A stretch of DNA of 64,000 nucleotides from positions 65,067,501-65,131,500 of the forward strand of contig BSBM01000361.1 in NCBI GenBank assembly GCA_027924585.1, given 5' to 3'. The notes beneath the pieces were generated by a model, which had not been told where the DNA came from, did not search any database, and saw only the letters and a program-made list of their open reading frames with translations. The first letter of the stretch is position 1, and each line of letters opens with the position of its first letter. Source of the stretch: Larix kaempferi. Its lineage: Eukaryota; Streptophyta; Pinopsida; Pinales; Pinaceae. The translations under genes and the position numbers were made by a program. Below, piece by piece: positions 22,939-34,959 of the stretch.

Positions 22939-25507
22939 TTTTGACCATTTAATTCTTCAAACCTGCTAAAAAATCAGAAAAATCAGCAAGCTTATTTAGA
23001 TGAAATATGGCCCAAAACACTTTCAGAGTGTTCTTGGCAATACTACAAAAAATTCCCAAAATTTTCTTAAGCAAACTAGTGAAAGATAGACGAAAAACAA
23101 TTAAGTAAGGCAAGCTAGAAAGCTTGCCTTCCTAGGATCTTTGCTTGCCTCTTTAAGAGATGGAAAGGAAATTAATAACACTAGATTTGCTTGATAAAAC
23201 TTTAAAATAAAAAATTTCTTCTATTTGCCTCTTTAGATCTATTCTTTAAACTTCGCAAAAGAAGAAAAGCAACCTAGATCTATATTATCAAATGAAACTT
23301 TATGATTTTAGATTGCTACTATTCAGATCTACTTATATGAATAATTTTTAATCAAGATCTAAATAAAGATGGGAACGGTAACCGAGAAATAATAGAAGAA
23401 GTGGATCGAGAAGTTTGAACCCATGGGGTTTGAACGATAAAGATGGGCAGTGGAGTCTCTTTCCTGATGCATTGGTGGAATCGAGTTTCTTGATCGGATC
23501 TACTGGATGGAGTATAGAGCTAACATGCTCACCACATCCCCCAGCTTAAGCAGCTTGTAGAATCACAACACAACTAGCCAAGAGGATTAAAGCATATGTG
23601 TAAATGAACAATAGAAAACTTGAGAAATAATAGATTCAAACAAGATACCATACTACTTCTAGCATTCTAATATCATTGACAAAAGTAAACAACCTATAAA
23701 GCATTACTCACTATTCTTTAAGAAAGTTAACTTCCCTTCAAAAGACATACGATCCCAACAAATGCAAGCATGCAATAGAAGAGATACAAATTACCTCATG
23801 TTATCAAAGCACACCACATCCAATCAAGGACAACAGCAGGGTAAGCCTCCAAATCCTTTGATTAACTCAATGAAAATTATTACAATACTCTGCCAACAGA
23901 GGTTTCACCTTTCAATCTTGAACAATGGAGAAGAGCTCTCACTTTATAGCAGAAAGCATGCACAAGAGGGCGCATTAATCAAGGAGGGCACATCCACTTG
24001 AGAGGGAGTTTGAGGTCTGAGTTGGTTGCATTGATTTAAGAATCAACTGGTAGCCAAATCAAGGGGAATGTGCCACCTCAAGAGAGGTAGGTGCCCCCGT
24101 CTTTGTAATTATCACCAACAAATAAGATTTTGCCATGTAGCAAGTTGCCCATGCAAAAGAGAGGGCGCAATCCCTCATCATCTGTTAACTGGATCATCCT
24201 AGAAGTGATTGGAATCAATCGGATTGGAGCTAAGATGACTTGTACTTGACTATTCAATCACTTTAGTTGAACTCCCGATCAACTCCAGACACTTTCCACT
24301 GATTTAGGAATTTGTCTTTTCCTTTATTATGTCTTAATTTGACATTTATTATGTCTTAATTTGCTTTTTCAAGTAAATATCATTTTTTGAGATAAATACT
24401 TACTCGAAACTTAGGAAAAGTGGGTTTATGGGTTAAATGGGTGCTCTGGCTTAGAAAACGAGCATCCCATTGTCATCCCATTGTCAGATTATTCCCACAA
24501 ACCATTTAATTATTACATTTTGAATTTTTCCAATTAAACCATTAAAAATGGCCTAATTTACGGGAAAAATTAATTTTTTCAAAACATTAAAAAAAACACC
24601 TAGGGACCTACCACATGTCCATATGACTTTATTATAGTCTCTAGCATGTTTATATACATTGACACATGAACCTTAATAACCCCCCAAGGCCTAGCCACCA
24701 ACTTGAGAATTTTAGCTTTGGAGGTGTACTTGAAAAACTCGAAAATTATACTCGTCGAAAACGCAAAGCATAATTAACAAGGGAAAAATCTCCTCGGAAT
24801 ACCCAGATTGGTTTCCAAGTCTTAGGGAGCCAAGTTCTTTACAAGACCACCATGCTAGCACACTTTATTACAAATCCCGTGGGGCATGAACATGTGATAA
24901 AAATTTAAAAAAGGGGGCCTCTGAAAAGGCTTGATTTGAACCTCAAAACATTGAAATGCACAAGTACTTGTGCAAAATCTGGCGGCTCACTTGAAGTCCA
25001 ATTGAGTACAACTCAGGTGGTAACATCTGGCTCCAATTGCGGGACGTGTGCTTGATCTGGTCTTCATGCAAGGAGAGCATATGAGAAGACCAAAATCTTC
25101 AGTTTCTATGACCTGTAAAAACATCTCAATTTGAGAAGAAAACCCTTCAGCAGCACAAGTTTTATGAAGAAACCAATGAACCATAAATTGCATTTATTCA
25201 TAACAACTAACTAATAATAAGAAATGCAAAAAGTAAATGCTCACTTTAAGGAGCTTATTTCCTACTCTAAGCATGTCATAATAAAAATGTTAAGTAAAAT
25301 GATAAGTCCAATGCAACCACGTTAACATTTCATCGATATAAAAAAATTTCACCTTGTGTTTGGTTACCAACTAAAACAAGGATACCTTTTTCAGGAAATG
25401 CAAACCTGTGAGAATACTGAGGATGGGAGGGTTGGATGGGAGATCATAACCATGCAAAATATCATCAAACTTCTTCCCAAACTGGCAGGTCCTCTTGTAG
25501 GCTGCTT

Positions 25508-26995
25508 CTATCCAAGATTGGATAGGACTGGTATATGAATCTGAATGATGAAGTAGGTCAGCCATTTCATCATATTTGTCCAAAAGGCTTCTTGGATGAA
25601 GATATTCTGTATTAACATAAAGCCCGAGCTGCTCCAAATCACAGGAAAACTCTGAATGTAAAAACACTGGCTGTGACTGCTGCTCAATTGACGACAGCCT
25701 ATCTGAATCCCTAATGCACTGCTCCTCAGGTCTTCATTACTAGTACTCATGTTTGGTTTTGACTGATCATATGAAGCACATGCATGCTCCTCTTTAAAAT
25801 CAAGATTTCCCAGGGTCTTTGAATGCACACTCCCTTCTCTAGATACATCAAAAATGGGTTTTTCAATGTATGTCCAATAGTCATCATAGGTATCTTTGGT
25901 AAAAATGTAGGATTTTTCACTAATTGTATTGGGGCTATATTTGTCTTCCTCATGGTCATAATAATCTACTTTACAAGGCTCAGCTTCAAAATTTTTACAA
26001 GAGTATAAGCTTTCCCCAACTTCATTACCATGTGGAGAGTAAAGAGGAGTATTATCATATACCAAACAGTCTTCATCGTAGATTTCTTTGTAGGTTTCTA
26101 TAACTATTTCTTCCGGAGGAACATTTGGAATGCAAATGTCATCATCTTCACTGAAGTAATCCTGAAATCCCAAATCTTCAATGTTTGTTACCATGGCAAT
26201 GTGAGGAAGTTCTTCAAAGACCTCCTTAATCAAAGATCCTTCATGAATTTCTGCGTTAACTTCTGTAATGGCTTCCTCTTTAGGCAAGTTTGGAATACAC
26301 ATGTGATCGTCATCACTAAAATAGACATAAGAACACTCCAAATCTTCCATATTTTCTGTTAAGGTGAAATGAGGAGGGTCTTTGATGATGTCCTCAATCA
26401 AGGGTGCTTCATGAAACTCTTCAATGGGATCGTCATGGATCACTCTCTCAAAGTCATGCTGTGCTCCAAAGAGAATGACACCCTGCTTTTCAACAAGCTG
26501 CGTAATCTCTTTTTCATTGAGAAAAGCTAGAGGGATCTCTAAATATTCAATGTTCTCTATCATGATGACACGAGGAGGCTCAAGGTCTTCCATGTGATAT
26601 TTTATCTCGGGTAAGAAGTAAGCCAAGGCTTTTTCAAGGAATCTTTCCACGTTGCAAACATCATACTACCACTGCTTCAAAAATATTCTAAGGAAGCATG
26701 AAAGGGAGGTAATACATTTGTTAGGAATGCCCTCAACAAACCAATAATAAGCATCTCCTTCCAGAGTACTAGCAAACATCTCCATCATATTATCTTCATA
26801 CAAAACATTGAAGTCAGCCAGAACCTTAAGGAAGGACATGATGTGTCGGATGGTTGGATCACCATTTCCACCAAACATCGGAAAATAACTTGATATATCC
26901 TCACCATTGTGATAGTTATGAAAACCTGGGATGTATGAACAATTGATGGGAGGATATGTACTAGCAATTTGAGCACTAGACTCTTCATCATCCAT
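25508..26995 (-). pseudogene. gypsy gag with acidic repeat tail
   Basis: The minus strand reads ISSYFPMFGGNGDPT, then HIMSFLKVLADFNVLYEDNM, MEMFASTLEGDAYYWFVEGI and FLRIFLKQW. This is a Retrotrans_gag (Ty3/gypsy capsid) core. A single in-frame TAG after KQW (about 26668) separates it from a further 380 codons in the same frame, which are strongly acidic. Those codons contain a degenerate repeat (ENMEDLECSYVYFSDDDHMC..PNLPKEE versus TNIEDLGFQDYFSEDDDIC..PNVPPEE). No zinc knuckle or protease follows. Upstream, codons in another frame (DPWLFQTDIVDTDMDDEE region) may belong to the same gag. It may supply capsid or serve only as packaging sequence. Confidence 0.75.
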
Positions 26996-27373
26996 ATCAG
27001 TATCAACAATGTCAGTCTGAAATAACCATGGATCACATCTTGTACTGAATCAGGGGAGTTGTCAGAATGATGAGCTTTTAAGTTTACTATGTTGCATGGG
27101 CTCATCTACACACAACCGGTATCGACAAATTTATGAGATACAAGGTTTTCATCCCTTCAATGGAGTCGCCATGTGAGAGTAAACATATGCATTAAAAAAC
27201 TCTCACAAAATTATATTTTATTTTTTGCTTTGAAATTTTATAAAAGGGAAAAGGTTAGTGGAGTTGCCAGATGAAAGAATAAAGGTTTACTCTAAACATT
27301 CATTAAACAAAGCAAAAACAAAAAAAGGAAGAAAAAAACAAAAAAGTTGTGACCCGAGAATAGAAAGGTTTAT

Positions 27374-27393
27374 CCATGGCAACGACGCCAAAA
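27374..27393 (-). other. primer binding site of the gypsy element
   Basis: Directly inside the 5' LTR the minus strand reads TTTTGGCGTCGTTGCCATGG. It resembles TTGGCGCCGTTGCCGGGGA used by plant Tat/Athila-type gypsy elements, with several substitutions. It defines the 5' side of the element as the right-hand LTR. Confidence 0.75.
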
Positions 27394-29337
27394 TGTTGTC
27401 GCCTAATACACACCTGGGGGGAACGCGGTAGGAAACCTTCAAGCCGCTCGGTGTGTTCTTGGGTGCAAGTCAGAGTCAAGTGCTGTCACCTGATTACTCG
27501 ACTCCTCCGTCTAGGCTACTCCTAGCGAAGCCAAGGGGCGTGGTCCCTATTGAAAATAAATCTAAGGTTTCTACACTATAAAATGAAGAAAACAAATTCT
27601 ACGAGTTAATGATGGGTGATGAAAATATTACAACAAGGAAACCAATTGCAATTTAGTTAAGTATAACAACACATGATATGAAATATATTCACAACATTTT
27701 ATAGATTTAACTTAAACAAATATAATATGTGATGACTAGTGCCGAGATTGTAAGTGCGATTGTTGCTGTGTTGTGTCGTGAAAGTATTGCAAAATCTTGT
27801 TGTAAATTTTAAATTATTAATGAGTATTAGAGGAGTGGGTTGATTGTTGGTTTGGCCCAACTCAGAATCGCTCCTTCGAACTGGGTGTTGTGACGACTAT
27901 ACCAAGTGTCCAACCAGGCGAGGATGAACCTGCTTACGTCAGCCTGCCGACTCTATAGTTAGCCTCACTCGACCTCTCGAGTTCTAAAGATTGAATCATT
28001 GAAGGATTGTCCTATTATACTAGTCACTCTATGTCCTTTTCTGATTGGCCAACTGTTCAGTCTATGCTGCAGCGGTCAAGAACATACTTCGGATTTCAAG
28101 TCTTGATAACTTTTATTAAGTGTTGAAAATGTGAGTTATTAAACTAATCTACAACCCAATAGTCTCTTTTCCGCACACCAAAAGGTGCAGTACTTCGGGA
28201 AAGCAAGGGCTCAAATTTTATTGCAAGTTTTGTAAAAATATTGTGAAAAATGACAATGCATGAATAAAAAAAACTAATCTATAAAGCCTTCCGTGGACGG
28301 ATTGTGTGCTCGTGATGTTATCTAATTACTATTTGCATAAAAGAAACTAAGTTTAAGCAAAAAATTACAAAAATGCAAAAAACACAGAAACTGTAGATCC
28401 CCCCTGGGGGGATGGGGGTAGGCACTGGAATAGCCTGCTTTGCTCTTTTTATTTTTTAAATTACAATAACCCAAATGAAGAAATACTACTGGTCCTTTAT
28501 GAAATAGGCACTAGATAGCTTACAAATGCTAGAAAGAAGAATGAAAGGCAAAACCAGCTCTACGGATGGTCACGAAAGGTTCCAAATCTCAGATTTTGAC
28601 CATTTAATTCTTCAAACTTCCTAAAAAATCAGAAAAAACAAGCTTATTTAGATGAAATATGGCTAAAAACACTATAAGAGTGTTCTTGGCAATACTACAA
28701 AAAATTCCCAAAATTTTCTTAAGCAAACTAGTGAAAGAAAGACGAAAAACAACTAAGTAAGGAAAGCTAAAAAGCTTGCCTTCCTAGGATCTTTGCTTGC
28801 CTCTTTAAGAGATGGAAAGCGAATTAATAACACTAGATTTGCTTGATAAAACTTTAAAATAAAAAACTTCTTCTATTTGCCTCTTTAGATCTATTCTTTA
28901 AACTTCGCAAAAGAAGAAAAGCAACCCAGATCTATATTATCAAATGAAACTTTATGATTTTAGATTGCTATTATTCAGATCTACTTGTATGAATAACTTT
29001 TAATCAAGATCTAAATAAAGATGGGAATGGTAACCGAGAAATAATAGAAGAAGTGGATCGAGAAGTTTGAATCCATGGGGGTTGAGCGATAAAGATGGGC
29101 AGTGGAGTCTCTTTCCTGATGCATTGGTGGAATCGAGTTTCTTGATCGGATCTACTGGATGGAGTTTAGAGCTAACATGCTCACCACATCCTCCAGCTTA
29201 AGCAACCTGTAGAATCACAACACAACTAGCAAAGAGGATTAAAAGCATATGTGTAAATGAACAGTAGAAAACTTGAGAAATAATAGATTCAAACAAGATA
29301 CCATACTACTGTTGATTTTTCTGAGCAGCATCGAGTG

Positions 29338-29582
29338 CCATTCTCTGGGAGAATGGAGGCACTTGGTCAGTTACCAGGATATTGACCCAGTCTGGGACTG
29401 GAAACTCAGCCTGGGGCTGAGAGCCATTCTCTGGGAGAATGGAGGCACTTGGTCAGTTACCAGGATATTAATCCAGTCTGGGACTGGAAGCTCAGCCTGG
29501 GGCTGAGAGCCATTCTCTGGGAGAATGGAGGCACCTGGTCAGTTACCAGGATTTCACTATAAGCCCTAGACCGGGTCTAGGC
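29338..29582 (+). repeat. 86-bp tandem units of short hairpins
   Basis: Units start at 29338, 29424 and 29510 (the third is partial). Each unit holds perfect inverted repeats CCATTCTC-TGG-GAGAATGG, CCAGTC-TGG-GACTGG and CTCAGCC-TGG-GGCTGAG, plus an imperfect YTGGT-CAGTT-ACCAGG. After the third unit comes CCTAGACC-G-GGTCTAGG (29566-29582). Several different stems share the same TGG loop. Confidence 0.9.
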
Positions 29583-29854
29583 AAGTGGTGTACTCCTCCC
29601 CTTGATCTATGGGCTATGGGACCTTCTCAAGGGACTGATTAACCCTCGCGGAAATACCTAGCACTGGATTTTGGTGGAAACAAGGAGGGTGAGGTAAAAG
29701 CAATTAATAATTCTCCTAATGATGATGTACTTGGAGTGGACATGAATGGATCATTGAAGAACACCTGGATGGCTTATTCTAACCACTTGAAGAACCATGA
29801 AACCCAAGTAAAACTTGGCTTGGTTTGTGTACCCACCTTTTGAAGAAAATAAAA

Positions 29855-30020
29855 ATAATATATATATATATTCATGGGTCGGCTCAGTTAAAAGAAATAT
29901 ATATATATATATATATTCATGGGTCGGCTCAGTTAAAAGAAAAAAAATATATATATATATATATATATATATTCATGGGTCGGCTCAGCTTAGTATTAAA
30001 GGGAAAAAATATATATATTT
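29855..30020 (+). repeat. (TA)n blocks with spacer TTCATGGGTCGGCTCAG
   Basis: Three TA runs, each followed by TTCATGGGTCGGCTCAGYT (29871, 29917, 29971), then a fourth short run. The spacer contains the GTCGGCTC word also found in other LTR promoters in this window. Confidence 0.9.
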
Positions 30021-32135
30021 AAAGTCAAGTCGGCCCCAATATATTTTTTATTTTTTCCATTTCGACTCACTATAAAAGAAGGAAGTTTTTCTCATTTTAT
30101 CAATGAATTCGGAGTGTATCTTCTATGCTCAGCTCGTGGACTTTTCTATCTCCTCTGATCAGCTCGTGGGTGGTTCTATTTTCTGTTGGGTTCTATTTTT
30201 TGCTGATTTAAAGTACCCTATCTCAGCTAGGGTTTGCTGCCACCCCGAATTTCATTTGAAGTTTTCTGCAGTGTATATCAGCCCTGCTAGGGCTCTCATC
30301 CAAGCACCCAAGCCCAGTTAGGGCAACTATTTGTGCATTAGAATTTTATCAAGATCTGTCCATGAGTTTGGCAGCCCTAACAAGGCACCCACAGGTTACA
30401 GCAGTCCACGACAGTCCTGAACAGGTCATGACAGCCCAGCAGAAAATCTCGCCCCCCTCAGGAAATTATACACCAGCAACTTCTGGCAGTTACAGGCTTG
30501 TACAGTTTGACTGTGTTTGAAGTTGCTCCAGGCAACATCTTCAATCATTGTACAGGGTTCTTCTTGATCAATATTCTAATTTGTTGAAGAGGCTTGTTCT
30601 TAGCCTACCATTATAAAACTCAGTCATCTCATTCAAGAGATAAACTATTATTAATTGCTTTGGGGTTTTTGTCCTTGAAAGGTTTCCTCGTGACAAATAC
30701 TGTGTTCAATTTTGTGGATGTGTGTTTACTGCTAGCTATCTCTGCACTATTTTATTTACAGTTTGTTACTGCTATCAAATGTTAAATTTTAACAACTACT
30801 TCTAGCATTCTAATATCATTGACGAAAGTAAACAACCTATAAAGCATTACTCACTATTCTTTAAGAAAGTTAACTTCCCTTCAAAAGACATACAATCCCA
30901 ACAATTGTAAGCATGCAATAGAAGAGATACAAATTACCTCATGTTATCAAAGCACACCACATCCAACCAAGGACAACAACAGGGTAAGCCTACAAATCCT
31001 TTTATTAACTCAATGAAAAATATTACAATACTCTGCCAGCAGAGGTTTCACCTTCCGATCTTGAACAATGGAGAAGAGCTCTCACTTTATAGCAAAAAGC
31101 GTGCACAAGAGGGTGCATTAATCAAGGAGGGCGCATCCACTTGAGAGGGAGTTGAGGTCTGAGTTGGTTGCATTGATTTAAGAATCAATTGGTAGCCAAA
31201 TCAAGGGGAATGCGCCACCTCAAGAGAGGTAGGCACCCCCCTCTTTGTAATTATCACCAACAAATATGATTTTTCCATGTAGGAAGTCGCCCATGCAAAA
31301 GGGAGGGCGCAATCCCTCATCATCTGTTAACTGGATCTTCCTAGAAGTGATTGGAATCAATCGGATCAGAGCTCAAAAGACTTGTACTTGACTATTCAAT
31401 CACTTTAGTTGAACTCCCGATCAACTCCGGACACGTTCCACTGATTTAGGAATTTGTCTTTTCCTTTATTATGTCTTAATTTGCTTTTTCGAGTAAATAT
31501 CATTTTTTGAGATAAATACTTACTCGAAACTTAGGAAAAGTGGGTTTATGGGTTAAATGGGTGCTCTGGCTTAGAAAACGAGCATCCCATTGTCAGATTT
31601 TGTGCACAAACCACTTAATTATTACATTTTGCATTTTTCCAATTAAACCATTAAAAAATGGCTTAATTTACGGGAAAAATTAATTTTTTCAAAACATTAA
31701 AAAAAGCACCTAGGGACCTACCACATGTCCATATGACTTTATTATAGTCTCTAGCATGTTTATATACATTGACACATGGTATTTAATAACCCCCCAAGGC
31801 ATAACCACCCATTTGAGCATTTCAGCTTTGGAGGTGTACTCGAAAAACTCGAAAATTATACTCGTCTAAAATGCTAAGCATAATTAACAAGGGAAAAAAC
31901 TCCTTGGAATACCCAGATTGGTTGCCAAGTCGTAGGGAGCCAAGTTCTTTACAAGACTACCATGCTAGCACACTTTATTACAAACCCCGTGGGGTATGAA
32001 CATGTGAAAAAAATTTAAAAAATGGGGCCTTTCAAAAGGCCTGATTTGAACTTCAGAACACTGAAATGCACAAGTACTTGTGCAAACTCTGGCAGCTCAC
32101 TTGAAGTCCAACTGAGTGCAACTCAGGTGGTAACA

Positions 32136-33492
32136 AGCAAAAGAGATACCCCTAGTGCTTACAGTGTTGCCAGTGCTTTCAGTGGCCCATGACAGTTTCA
32201 CCATCACCATCTTTGCATCACAGTTCTTGGATCCACTTTCCTTCCTTGGATCAGTTCTCTTCGTATCTCTCTTTGTATATATTTTTCTCCGAGATTGGCT
32301 CTCCATTTATAGGTCTAAGGTTTGGCTTGAGTTCTGCTTTTATCTTTTTATAGGAGCTACTTTTACGCTCCCACTATGTATTGATATCATGGTTCAGCAC
32401 AGTCCCATTGACTTACTTTTGTGTTCATTTGTTAGACATTAATAAAATTATCTCATCTTATCTTACATTCGCAATTAAAAGCAAGCTATGGTACGGCTTC
32501 ACTATTATGATTGTTGTTGTACGGAGATTTCTGAACATTTAAATGCAGTCTGTAATATATATTATCATTCTAGGCTTTGTGATGAGTACTTCTACAATGC
32601 TCCGAGTGTGGATATAGAATTCTGAACATTAACATTGCTGTTACTGATATTTTCTATCTTTATGCTCTATGTGATGAGTTTCTTTTCATATATCTTGAGT
32701 GTATCTGCAGCCTTGTCTAGAGTCTAAGGTTCCATAGATGCACTTGAACTACTGGATTCATTTGCCAATGCCCAGCACATTTTATGTCTGTCATCGAATG
32801 CCTATGACCACCATCCCTATTCTGTATTGATGATATTTCTGTAAGTCCTTATGTAGCACTGACTTGCATTCTCTTTTCTATCTGAGGTTATTTGTCTTTC
32901 TTGAAAACATCTTCTACACCTTTCATTTTACTAGTTCTATGTTTCTGCAATATGGGATAAAGGTGCCGAATGGGAAGGTCCTGGTCTCAAGATTTGAATG
33001 TGAAAGTCTGTGCTCTGCCTGCATTACTCCACCATCTTTTTATCTTGCAATCAATCATTTTTATATCTGGCATTATGTTTATAAGAGAAAGCTGCTGCCA
33101 AAAGTGACAGTGGAGAGTTCGCAAAGGCAATATTTGAGGTTTACCCCCTCTGGCCGAAGAGCCAATTTGAAGCCTAAAGTGAGGTTTTCAAAGCCTCCAG
33201 AGGGTGCCTCTGCACTTTTCCCTATCCAGGAATGACTCGAGGAACAACATGTACATCTCAAGCTCATATTTTGATACGATACAATCGTTTTGCATCTGGA
33301 AGGTTTCCTGCTTGTTATGTTTCTCCTTAAATTCAACTTCTTCATTTGGAATGTGAAACTCTAGAGATGTAGATACGAGGAGATGGAGAGAACACAATTA
33401 TGATTTTTTTTTTTTGGTTTCTAAGTCTTCTTATGTTGGTGAATTTGCTGCTTGGATATCCTTTCTACTTTAAAATTATACATCTTATGTAG
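32136..33492. other. last part of the giant intron, no gene seen
   Basis: AT-rich intron with a T-rich stretch at 33405-33416 and the acceptor TTATGTAG at 33485-33492. A 123-codon frame at 32864-33235 has no recognisable domain and no codon signal I can support. Confidence 0.5.
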
Positions 33493-33557
33493 GTGGTTCC
33501 AATCAAGTGGATTATGCAAAAGGAATAAGCAGTCTGGAGCAGTTACTGGATGCAAAG
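33493..33557 (+). CDS. DCL4: Dicer-like (DCL4-type), helicase linker exon
   Basis: 65 bp: two bases completing a Gly codon, then GSNQVDYAKGISSLEQLLDA K. The motif ..YAK.I..LE.LL.AKV follows GMTASP..GKG in plant DCL4, so this continues the exon at 3953-4025. The acceptor is ATGTAG|GT and the donor AAG|GTGAAA. The exon ends in phase 0. Confidence 0.85.
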
Positions 33558-33703
33558 GTGAAATACATTTTGATGCATAGCCTTCTTGAAATTAGGCGAA
33601 ACTGTATAGAACTGTTGTTTATCCCAGATGCTTCACAGACTTGTGTTTTAAGCATGGTGGTTCATTTTTTTAATAATGATATCTAGGTTAACTGTTAATG
33701 CAG

Positions 33704-33847
33704 GTATATACAGTTGAGGAACGGTCAGAGCTTGAATCATTTGTTCCTTCACCTATCACAAATATCTGGTATTATGACAACGGAAATAGTTTGGAATACA
33801 GTTCCATTGTATCATGCAGGAAAAAACTTGATGAATGCAGACAAAAG
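33704..33847 (+). CDS. DCL4: Dicer-like (DCL4-type), helicase insert exon
   Basis: 48 codons, VYTVEERSELESFVPSPI then TNIWYYDNG...KKLDECRQK. VY(T/S)VE...ELESFV.SP is a conserved DCL4 stretch at the start of the helicase insert (Hel2i). The acceptor is AATGCAG and the donor AAG|GTAGCC, with phase 0 at both ends. The preceding intron is 146 bp. Confidence 0.87.
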
Positions 33848-33955
33848 GTAGCCCAATGATTATTGACACTTGATAAATTTTTGATGAGACTTGATTCTTT
33901 CTCAGAAAACTGGTGCCAATAGCTGTAGCTGATATTATTTTTTTTGTGAACACAG

Positions 33956-34111
33956 CATATTTGTTTGGTGTTCAGCTGCTGCAATGGGGAAAATATGGAG
34001 ATATGCAAACATGATTTGAAAGGAAATGTGAAGAAAACTAAAACCATCACAAGGTTAAATGGAGAATTGATATACTGTTTGGATGAAATTGGCCTCTGGG
34101 GTGCAAAACAA
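33956..34111 (+). CDS. DCL4: Dicer-like (DCL4-type), helicase insert exon
   Basis: 52 codons from acceptor AACACAG: HICLVFSCCNGENMEICKHD, then KTKTITRLNGELIYCLDEIG and LWGAKQ. The end LI(F/Y)CL...GLWGA matches plant DCL4. The 5' border is the least certain: a second AG (TTCAG at about 33974-33978) gives the wrong phase, so the first was chosen. The donor is CAA|GTTTGT. Confidence 0.75.
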
Positions 34112-34835
34112 GTTTGTAATTTCTACTCTTAAATACTAACTTTCGCTTTCTATGTTTCCACTGTTGGTAAAAAATCAAGCTAGAATTTGCTGATGGAACC
34201 ATGGGCCATTGTTCTTAGTGAACTTGAGATCACTGTTGTTTGTTTTGTGAATTTTCCTGTTTTTAGGTCTTTTTTGTTTCCTTGCCAACAGACAGGCCCA
34301 CTTTTTTGTTCACTCTTCAAAACAAACCTTATTTGGCTTGTTTCTAATCAAAAGGGTCATTTTAACATATGTGGCTACAATGAGTGATATGAATAGATAT
34401 TTTTTTGTTTGGTGCATGGTCTAAAGGCCTCCATAGCTAAGAGGAAAAGAGCAAAAGAGGCAATGACAAAATTACTGGGTAAAGTAAATTTTGGAAAAAC
34501 TGTATCATTGATGACTGATAAGAGGGATACCATATGGTGTAAAGGAAACCTCAAGGGAACGTACCATGGAAAAACATGAGCCACTCAAATAAAAGTGGGC
34601 ACTCAGAATAAAGAGAAGTGGCTGATTTGCTTAGATACCTTGGTCCTTTATATTTAATTTTAAATGTGTTGAATGATGATTACAAAACATCAAAAAGTTA
34701 TAGATTTCACATCTTTGTATGTCATTTCATTAGAGGTTTTGTGTTCCTCTTTTATTGTTGTGATCATGTTCTATTATGGCTTCAAGGATGGAGCTAACTT
34801 GCTTATTTTTGTATTTGTTTAACTCTTGTGATCAG

Positions 34836-34959
34836 GCTGTGAAAATGCAATTAGATGATATGGTTGGTGGTGCAAATGGAAATGATGATAATGCTGAGAA
34901 CCATGTCGCTAATGCATTTTTAAGGGATGCTTTTTTGATTTTGGATCCATTTGTGCAAG
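34836..34959 (+). CDS. DCL4: Dicer-like (DCL4-type), linker exon; last one found
   Basis: 41 codons plus one base: AVKMQLDDMVGGANGNDDNA, then VANAFLRDAFLILDPFVQ G. The acceptor is GTGATCAG and the donor CAAG|GTAGGG, ending in phase 1. It follows the GLWGA exon as expected (an Ala-rich helix then an acidic, variable linker before helicase C). No helicase C, DUF283, PAZ or RNase III exon was found in the remaining 29 kb, so either another very long intron follows or the gene is cut here. Confidence 0.75.

Larger units (their letters stand above)
19458..25025 (-). repeat. 3' LTR of the gypsy element
   Basis: It starts TGTTGCCGCCTAATACACACC and ends GGTGGTAACA at 25025 on the + strand. It matches the other LTR throughout except for a LINE insertion (20024-21754) and an extra 539-bp repeat unit. 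On the coding (minus) strand a TATAAAG lies near 23940-23950, in the same place as in the related LTRs. Removing the insertions gives about 3.3 kb. Confidence 0.9.
29310..30794 (+). mobile_element. solo LTR with hairpin repeats
   Basis: 1,485 bp starting TGTTGATTTT and ending TTTTAACA, flanked by perfect 5-bp duplicates ACTAC (29305-29309 and 30795-30799). The other gypsy LTR has the empty site ATACTACTTCTAGC (about 23643-23656). TG...CA ends plus a 5-bp duplication identify a solo LTR. It contains 86-bp tandem hairpin units (29338-29582), three to four TA-microsatellite blocks separated by TTCATGGGTCGGCTCAG (29855-30020), and a TATA box ACTATAAAAG near 30069. There is no protein. Confidence 0.93.
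19458..32135 (-). mobile_element. gag-only gypsy-type LTR retrotransposon with nested insertions
   Basis: Two long direct repeats (19458-25025 and 27394-32135) flank a 2.37-kb internal region. The minus strand is coding: PBS at 27374-27393, then gag to about 25508. There is no protease, RT or integrase, so this is a large non-autonomous element (LARD/TR-GAG type). Without nested insertions each LTR is about 3.25 kb, with ends TGTTRCC...GGTAACA. The 3' LTR holds a LINE and a 539-bp tandem duplication; the 5' LTR holds a solo LTR. The flanks GGTAG (left) and AGCAA (right) do not match, so the target-site duplication is lost or the element recombined. Confidence 0.85.
27394..32135 (-). repeat. 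5' LTR of the gypsy element
   Basis: It starts TGTTGTCGCCTAATACACACC and ends GGTGGTAACA at 32135 on the + strand. It matches the 3' LTR except for the 1,485-bp solo LTR at 29310-30794. Without that it is about 3.25 kb. On the minus strand a TATAAAG lies near 31085-31095, giving a possible promoter reading toward gag. It lacks the LINE and the 539-bp duplication. Confidence 0.9.

Noticed and set aside
25026-25046. PBS-like TCTGGCTCCAATTGCGGGACG beside the left gypsy LTR
   Set aside because: Gag and the better PBS (27374-27393) are on the minus strand, so this is the 3' side of the element; the resemblance is accidental or ancestral.
32864-33235. 123-codon open frame on the + strand
   Set aside because: No recognisable domain, and it lies in intron sequence just before a DCL exon; treated as chance.
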